From Lachnospiraceae bacterium (GTDB lineage Bacteria; Bacillota; Clostridia; Lachnospirales; Lachnospiraceae): a stretch of DNA of 64,000 nucleotides. How positions within the stretch are numbered: the first letter of the stretch is position 1; every line of letters begins with the position of its first letter. The translations under genes were made by a program, and so were the position numbers. A model generated the notes under the pieces. The model saw only the letters and a program-made list of their open reading frames with translations, was not told where the DNA came from and ran no database searches. This document shows, piece after piece, positions 59,437 to 64,000 of the stretch. Where the stretch lies: assembly GCA_029338675.1 (NCBI GenBank), contig JAQYAV010000137.1:1-64000 (forward strand), in the 5' to 3' direction.

Positions 59437-59590
59437 ATATTAGGGAGTAGTTGGCACCTGATTAAAAGGTGCGATATTGTTCGTCATCACGTCAGAATAA
59501 TCTGACCGGGCAGTATCCATACATAAAAGTATGTAACGAGACTTTTATTGCACTTATTTTTGTGCAGTAAGAGTCTCGTTTTCTCTTTCT
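59437..59590 (+). ncRNA. yybP-ykoY (Mn2+) riboswitch with intrinsic terminator expression platform
   Basis: TTAGGGAGTAG..., CGTCATCA, CTGACCGGGCA, and 3' consensus AACGAGACTTT; the last is the 5' arm of terminator AACGAGACTTTTATTGCAC-ttatttttt..-GTGCAGTAAGAGTCTCGTT+T-rich. Confidence 0.88.
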
Positions 59591-59625
59591 GCACAGAAAA
59601 AATTTTTTATGAGGAGGAGTTTATT

Positions 59626-60543
59626 ATGATGTATGTGTTACTTGTTGTTGGGTTTGTTTTGTTGATTAAGGGGGCAGATTATTTTGTAGATGGCTCGTCG
59701 TCAATAGCCCGTATTCTTAAGGTGCCATCTGTTGTAATCGGACTTACCATCGTTGCTGCGGGAACCAGTGCTCCTGAGGCGGCAGTTAGTATTACTGCAG
59801 GACTAGCCGGAAATAGTGATATTTCCTTGGGTAATATTGTTGGTTCGAATTTGTTTAACCTTTTGATGGTAATAGGTATAAGTGCTATCACATGTCCGGT
59901 TGTGTCACAAAAGGAGATATTAAAACGTGATATGTGGTGGAATATTGGCGTTTCGGCGGCACTGCTTATGCTAATCTGGGACCATAAAATCAGCAGGATA
60001 GAAGGGGTTATCCTGTTAGCCTTGATGGCTGTATATTTGTTTGTTGTAATACGTAGTGCCATGAAAAATCGTGTTCAGGATGATTCATTAAAATGTATGT
60101 CCGTTCCGAAGAGTATACTTGCGATTGCGCTTGGACTGGGAGCTATTATATTTGGCGGAAATCTTGTTGTAGACAATGCCAGCCTGATTGCAAAGGCGTG
60201 GGGCATGAGTGATACATTGGTTGGACTGACAATTGTAGCTGTTGGAACTTCACTTCCGGAGCTGGTAACTTCAATTGTAGCAGCTAAAAAAGGGGATTCC
60301 GGTATTGCACTGGGAAATGCTGTCGGGTCATGTATATTTAATATTTTATTTATTCTTGGTATGTCTTCTGTTCTTTCTCCTATACATGCTGTGACTGAGC
60401 TGGTTATTGATACAGGAATTCTAATAGCTGTAAATGCTTTGATGTTTATTTTTGCACAGACAAAGAAGGAAACCAGTAGGTTGGAAGGTATTTTTTGTAT
60501 AGCCTGTTATCTGGCGTACAGTATGTATATAATAATGCGGTAA
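59626..60543 (+). CDS. CaCA family Ca2+/Na+-type (possibly Mn2+) cation exchanger
   Basis: Two alpha repeats: VAAGTSAPEAAVSITAGLAGNSDISLGNIVGSNLFNLLMVIG and VAVGTSLPELVTSIVAAKKGDSGIALGNAVGSCIFNILFILG. Confidence 0.93.
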   Translation: MMYVLLVVGFVLLIKGADYFVDGSSSIARILKVPSVVIGLTIVAAGTSAPEAAVSITAGLAGNSDISLGNIVGSNLFNLLMVIGISAITCPVVSQKEILKRDMWWNIGVSAALLMLIWDHKISRIEGVILLALMAVYLFVVIRSAMKNRVQDDSLKCMSVPKSILAIALGLGAIIFGGNLVVDNASLIAKAWGMSDTLVGLTIVAVGTSLPELVTSIVAAKKGDSGIALGNAVGSCIFNILFILGMSSVLSPIHAVTELVIDTGILIAVNALMFIFAQTKKETSRLEGIFCIACYLAYSMYIIMR

Positions 60544-60587
60544 TATCTCACAAAACAAAATAAACAGGGTGTGTTTTCAAGGAAAAT

Positions 60588-60634
60588 ATGATAGAATATT
60601 AACCAAATAATTGGTAATATTCTATCATTTTTTT
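60588..60634 (+). terminator. Terminator-like long palindrome directly abutting the next gene's RBS
   Basis: ATGATAGAATATTaACCAA-ataa-TTGGTaATATTCTATCAT + T-tract, then aggagg. Confidence 0.75.
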
Positions 60635-60651
60635 AGGAGGTTATACAGCAG

Positions 60652-61824
60652 ATGGATATTAGTATTTCTAATTCAATTAAGTACATAGGAGTTGATGATG
60701 AAGATATTGACCTTTTTGAGAGTCAATATGTGGTTCCCGAGGGAGTAAGCTATAATTCATACTTGATTATGGATGAAAAAATTGCTCTTATGGATACAGT
60801 AGATGAGAGAAAAGAAGATGAATGGGCAAAAAAACTTATTGATTGTCTTGATGGAAAAAAGGTAGATTATCTAGTTGTGTCACATATGGAACCTGACCAT
60901 TCAGGTAGCATAGAAAGAGTTCTTAGCCTCTTCCCTGATGTTACATTGGTTGGAAATGCCAAGACATTCCAGTTTATGGCTCAGTTTATTGATGCTGATG
61001 TTGAGTCACTTAACAAAATTGTTGTTAAGGAAGGTGATGAATTATCTTTAGGCGAGCATGTTTTATCATTTTATATGGCACCTATGGTTCACTGGCCGGA
61101 AGTTATGGTTACATATGAGAAGACTGAAAAAGTATTGTTCTCTGCAGATGGGTTTGGTAAGTTTGGTGCGTTAGAGCTAACTGCAGGGGATGACTGGGCA
61201 TGCGAAGCCAGAAGATATTATTTTAATATCGTGGGTAAATATGGTGCTCCGGTACAGATGCTTCTTAAGAAGGTATCAACTCTTGACATTGAGAAAATCT
61301 GTCCTTTACATGGTCCGATTTTGACAGAGAATCTTTCGTATTACATAGGTCTTTATGATACCTGGAGCAAATATGAGGCTGAAAATAAAGGCGTTCTTGT
61401 TGCGTATGCTTCAATTCATGGAAATACAGGTAAGGCTGCCGAAAAGATTGGTGAGCTTTTAAGAGAGGCTGGAGTTGAAAAGGTGGTTGTAAGTGATCTT
61501 GCAAGAGAAGATATGGCTGAGGTAATAGAAGATGCATTTAGATATGATAAAATGGTGCTTTGCGGGGCAAGCTATGATGCAGGGGTATTCCCATGTATGC
61601 AGGATTTCTTGAACCATCTTCAGGCAAAGGCTTACCAGAACAGAAAGGTTGCATTATTGGAAAATGGTTCATGGGCACCATCAGCTGCAAAGACTATGAG
61701 AAGCATATTGGAAACTATGAAGGATATTACTATTTTGGACCCGGTAGTAACAATTAAGTCAACTATGAAGGATTCTGATATGGATGCTATTAAAGCTCTT
61801 GTAGTGGCTGTAGCTAACAGCTAA
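60652..61824 (+). CDS. Flavodiiron protein (FprA family A-type flavoprotein)
   Basis: Metallo-beta-lactamase core HMEPDHSGSIERVLSLFPDVTLVGNAKTFQFM...GDELSLG..MVHWPEVMVTYE...VLFSADGFGKFGAL; C-terminal flavodoxin ASIHGNTGKAAEKI. Confidence 0.93.
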   Translation: MDISISNSIKYIGVDDEDIDLFESQYVVPEGVSYNSYLIMDEKIALMDTVDERKEDEWAKKLIDCLDGKKVDYLVVSHMEPDHSGSIERVLSLFPDVTLVGNAKTFQFMAQFIDADVESLNKIVVKEGDELSLGEHVLSFYMAPMVHWPEVMVTYEKTEKVLFSADGFGKFGALELTAGDDWACEARRYYFNIVGKYGAPVQMLLKKVSTLDIEKICPLHGPILTENLSYYIGLYDTWSKYEAENKGVLVAYASIHGNTGKAAEKIGELLREAGVEKVVVSDLAREDMAEVIEDAFRYDKMVLCGASYDAGVFPCMQDFLNHLQAKAYQNRKVALLENGSWAPSAAKTMRSILETMKDITILDPVVTIKSTMKDSDMDAIKALVVAVANS

Positions 61825-61868
61825 AAAACTTGATGTTAATGGGTTTATGCCAAGGGGGTATTGGTATT

Positions 61869-63209
61869 TTGATTAAAGATTTTAAAACGGAGTATAATAA
61901 TAAATTAAGAACTCCTGAAGAAGCGGTTGCTGTAGTAAAAAGCGGTGACTGGGTAGATTATACAAGTTCTTTGGGAAAACCTGTATTGCTTGACAGGGCG
62001 CTTGCAAAGAGAAGAGATGAGTTACATGATGTTAAAATACGAGGAAACCTTATTACAGGTCCTATTGAAGTAGCGGAATGTGATGAGAGTCAGGAACATT
62101 TCATTTATCATAGCTGGCATTGTTCTTCCTATGAGAGAAAGTTATGTGACAGAGGACTTTGCTATTATATTCCTATGGTTTTCCATAACAATGCAGCGTA
62201 TTACGAATACTTTTTAAATGTAAATGTTGTTATGGTAAGCGTTTCACCTATGGATAAGCATGGTTTCTTTAATTTCTCCGTAAATACAGGTGTAGCTGCA
62301 CCTATAACAAGAATTGCAGACATTGTAATTGTAGAAGTAAATGAAAATATGCCAAAGGTTCATGGTGGATATGATGAGTGTATTCATATATCTGACGTGG
62401 ATTTTATAGTTGAGGGCGAGCATGAACCATTCGTTGATAATCCGGTTACTCCACCTAAGGAAACTGACAAAAAAATTGCAGAGCTTATTTTGCCTTACAT
62501 TGTCGATGGAGCGACTTTGCAGCTTGGTATAGGAAGTATGCCAAATGCGGTGGGAGAAATAATTGCAAAATCAGACGTAAAGGATTTGGGAATGCATACG
62601 GAGCTTTGTTCAGATGCATATTTGTCCTTGTATCTGGCAGGCAAACTAACGAATAAAAGAAAAACAATAAATAGAGGAAAAGGCGTATTTGGATGCGCTA
62701 TTGGTTCAAATGCACTTTACGAGTGGCTGGATGATAATCACGGCGTTGCGGCATTTCCTTTGGAATACGTTAATAGTCCGGGGATAATTGCACAGATTGA
62801 TAATATGGTTTCTATAAATAGTTGTGTGGCGGTTGATTTGTATGGTCAGGTTGCATCTGAAAGTTCGGGCTCCAGACAGATTAGTGGGACCGGAGGACAA
62901 TTGGATTTTCTGACAGGTGCCTTTGCATCAAGTGGTGGAAAGGCGTTTATTTGTATGAGCTCAGTGTATATTGACCGTTATGGAAATCCACATTCAAGAA
63001 TCAAACCGCAGTTTAACGGAGACATTATTACATCGCCAAGAAGTCAGGTTTATTTCCTGGCAACGGAATATGGTGTAATTAATATTGAAGGGCGTTCAAC
63101 CTGGGAGCGTGCTGAACTTATTATTTCCATTGCTCATCCTGATTTTAGAGATGAACTTATAAAAGAGGCTGAAGAAAGAAAAATATGGAGACGTTCCAAT
63201 AAACGTTAA
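61869..63209 (+). CDS. Acyl-CoA:carboxylate CoA-transferase (butyryl/4-hydroxybutyrate CoA-transferase family)
   Basis: TPEEAVAVVKSGDWVDYTSSLGKPVLLDRALAKRRDELHDVKIRGN...LQLGIGSMPNAVGE...MHTELCSDAYLSLYLAGKLTNKRKT...SGTGGQLDFLTGAFASSGGKAFICMSS; TTG start suggested. Confidence 0.88.
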   Translation: MIKDFKTEYNNKLRTPEEAVAVVKSGDWVDYTSSLGKPVLLDRALAKRRDELHDVKIRGNLITGPIEVAECDESQEHFIYHSWHCSSYERKLCDRGLCYYIPMVFHNNAAYYEYFLNVNVVMVSVSPMDKHGFFNFSVNTGVAAPITRIADIVIVEVNENMPKVHGGYDECIHISDVDFIVEGEHEPFVDNPVTPPKETDKKIAELILPYIVDGATLQLGIGSMPNAVGEIIAKSDVKDLGMHTELCSDAYLSLYLAGKLTNKRKTINRGKGVFGCAIGSNALYEWLDDNHGVAAFPLEYVNSPGIIAQIDNMVSINSCVAVDLYGQVASESSGSRQISGTGGQLDFLTGAFASSGGKAFICMSSVYIDRYGNPHSRIKPQFNGDIITSPRSQVYFLATEYGVINIEGRSTWERAELIISIAHPDFRDELIKEAEERKIWRRSNKR

Positions 63210-63230
63210 TTTTGTTGAAGGTGAAAATAT

Positions 63231-64000
63231 ATGATAGAAAGTAAAATTTCAATTCCTACCCTTCTTAAAGTGGGGAATGGTGTTTTGGATAATTTAGGTG
63301 AATATATAACAATGGGTGGCATGAAAAATGCTGTCATTTACTTTGGAAACGGTCTTATTGACATGTTTGGATATAAGGTTATGGAATCACTAAAAGAACA
63401 GGGGATTACCGTGTTAGAATACAGAGAGATTGACTCCACAAAGATAGAAGATATAATAGAGCTTGCGTTTTCTATTGACACGAAGGCACAGCTTATCGTT
63501 GGTATAGGTGGCGGAAAAGTAATTGACGTATCAAAATATGCAGCATATTTGCGCAAATTACCTTTTATTAGTGTTCCAACGTCATCCTCCAGTGATGGAT
63601 TCTCAAGTGCCAGTGCATCACTTATTGTTAACGGAAGACGTAAATCGGTACCTGCCGGTATGGCTTATGGAATTATCGCGGATACAGGAATTATTAAAAG
63701 TGCACCTGAAAAGTTTTTGTTTTCAGGAATTGGTGATATCGTTTCAAAGATTACAGCCATTTATGACTGGGTTTATGAGGCGGAGCATGGTTATTCAAAA
63801 ATCAATGACTGCGCGGTTATGATTGCAAAAAAGGCTGTAAATAGTTTCGTAAGAACACCTTTTACCAGTATAAAAGATGACCTGTTTTTAAGGGAACTCC
63901 TGGATTCACTTGCTATGAGTGGAATTGCAAATGAAATTGCAGGCAGCAGTGCACCTACCAGCGGAAGTGAACATTTGATTTCCCATGCACTTGATTCAAT
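63231..64000 (+). CDS. Glycerol-1-phosphate dehydrogenase-like protein (EgsA/AraM family), 3'-truncated by window
   Basis: MIESKISIPTLLKVGNGVLDNLGEYI...LIVGIGGGKVIDVSKYAAYLRKLPFISVPTSSSSDGFSSASASLIVNGRRKSVPAGMAYGIIADTGIIKSAPEKFLFSGIGDIVSKITAIYDW...HLISHALDS; not in the supplied ORF list because it is open at the window edge. Confidence 0.85.
   Translation, partial: MIESKISIPTLLKVGNGVLDNLGEYITMGGMKNAVIYFGNGLIDMFGYKVMESLKEQGITVLEYREIDSTKIEDIIELAFSIDTKAQLIVGIGGGKVIDVSKYAAYLRKLPFISVPTSSSSDGFSSASASLIVNGRRKSVPAGMAYGIIADTGIIKSAPEKFLFSGIGDIVSKITAIYDWVYEAEHGYSKINDCAVMIAKKAVNSFVRTPFTSIKDDLFLRELLDSLAMSGIANEIAGSSAPTSGSEHLISHALDS

Noticed and set aside
1-64000. Prophage, transposase, integrase, toxin-antitoxin or restriction-modification genes
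   Set aside because: Scanned the translations; no recognisable transposase, recombinase, phage structural or methyltransferase sequence was found.

Overview
This 64 kb window comes from an AT-rich, flagellated Firmicutes chromosome. Gene content and order suggest a Lachnospiraceae/Clostridia-type genome (inference). It starts inside the 3' end of purL. It then runs through a branched-chain amino acid/serine/aspartate block (LysR regulator, leuCDB, ilvD, ilvB, serC, serA, asd, a DUF1015 gene), glgB, mscS, cysK, and a zinc-homeostasis neighbourhood (two COG0523/CobW-type GTPases, ABC permease and ATPase, Fur/Zur-type regulator, zinc-binding lipoprotein). After that come htrA, a very large 2-hydroxyacyl-CoA dehydratase activase-like gene on the minus strand, housekeeping genes (truA, RelA/SpoT-like, comM, dprA, topA), and a flagellar operon from flgB to flgE. 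The flagellar operon stops abruptly at a debris zone containing a collapsed pyruvate kinase pseudogene, a PBP-like/GGDEF protein and a broken GNAT acetyltransferase. The right end has a yybP-ykoY (Mn2+) riboswitch with its terminator upstream of a CaCA cation exchanger, then a flavodiiron protein, a CoA-transferase and a partial glycerol-1-phosphate dehydrogenase-like gene. The most interesting signals are: a COG0523 GTPase with an internally duplicated His/Asp/Cys-triplet array; a GTPase-like protein fused to a TIGR03943/YcgQ-like domain; a pair of matching TGCAA-N5-TTGCA boxes at the zur promoter; the riboswitch-exchanger unit; three reading-frame-shattered pseudogenes; and structured leaders upstream of flgB, flgE, ilvB, serA and the flavodiiron gene. 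No tRNA, rRNA, CRISPR array or intact mobile element was recognised. All assignments are by eye, without database searches.
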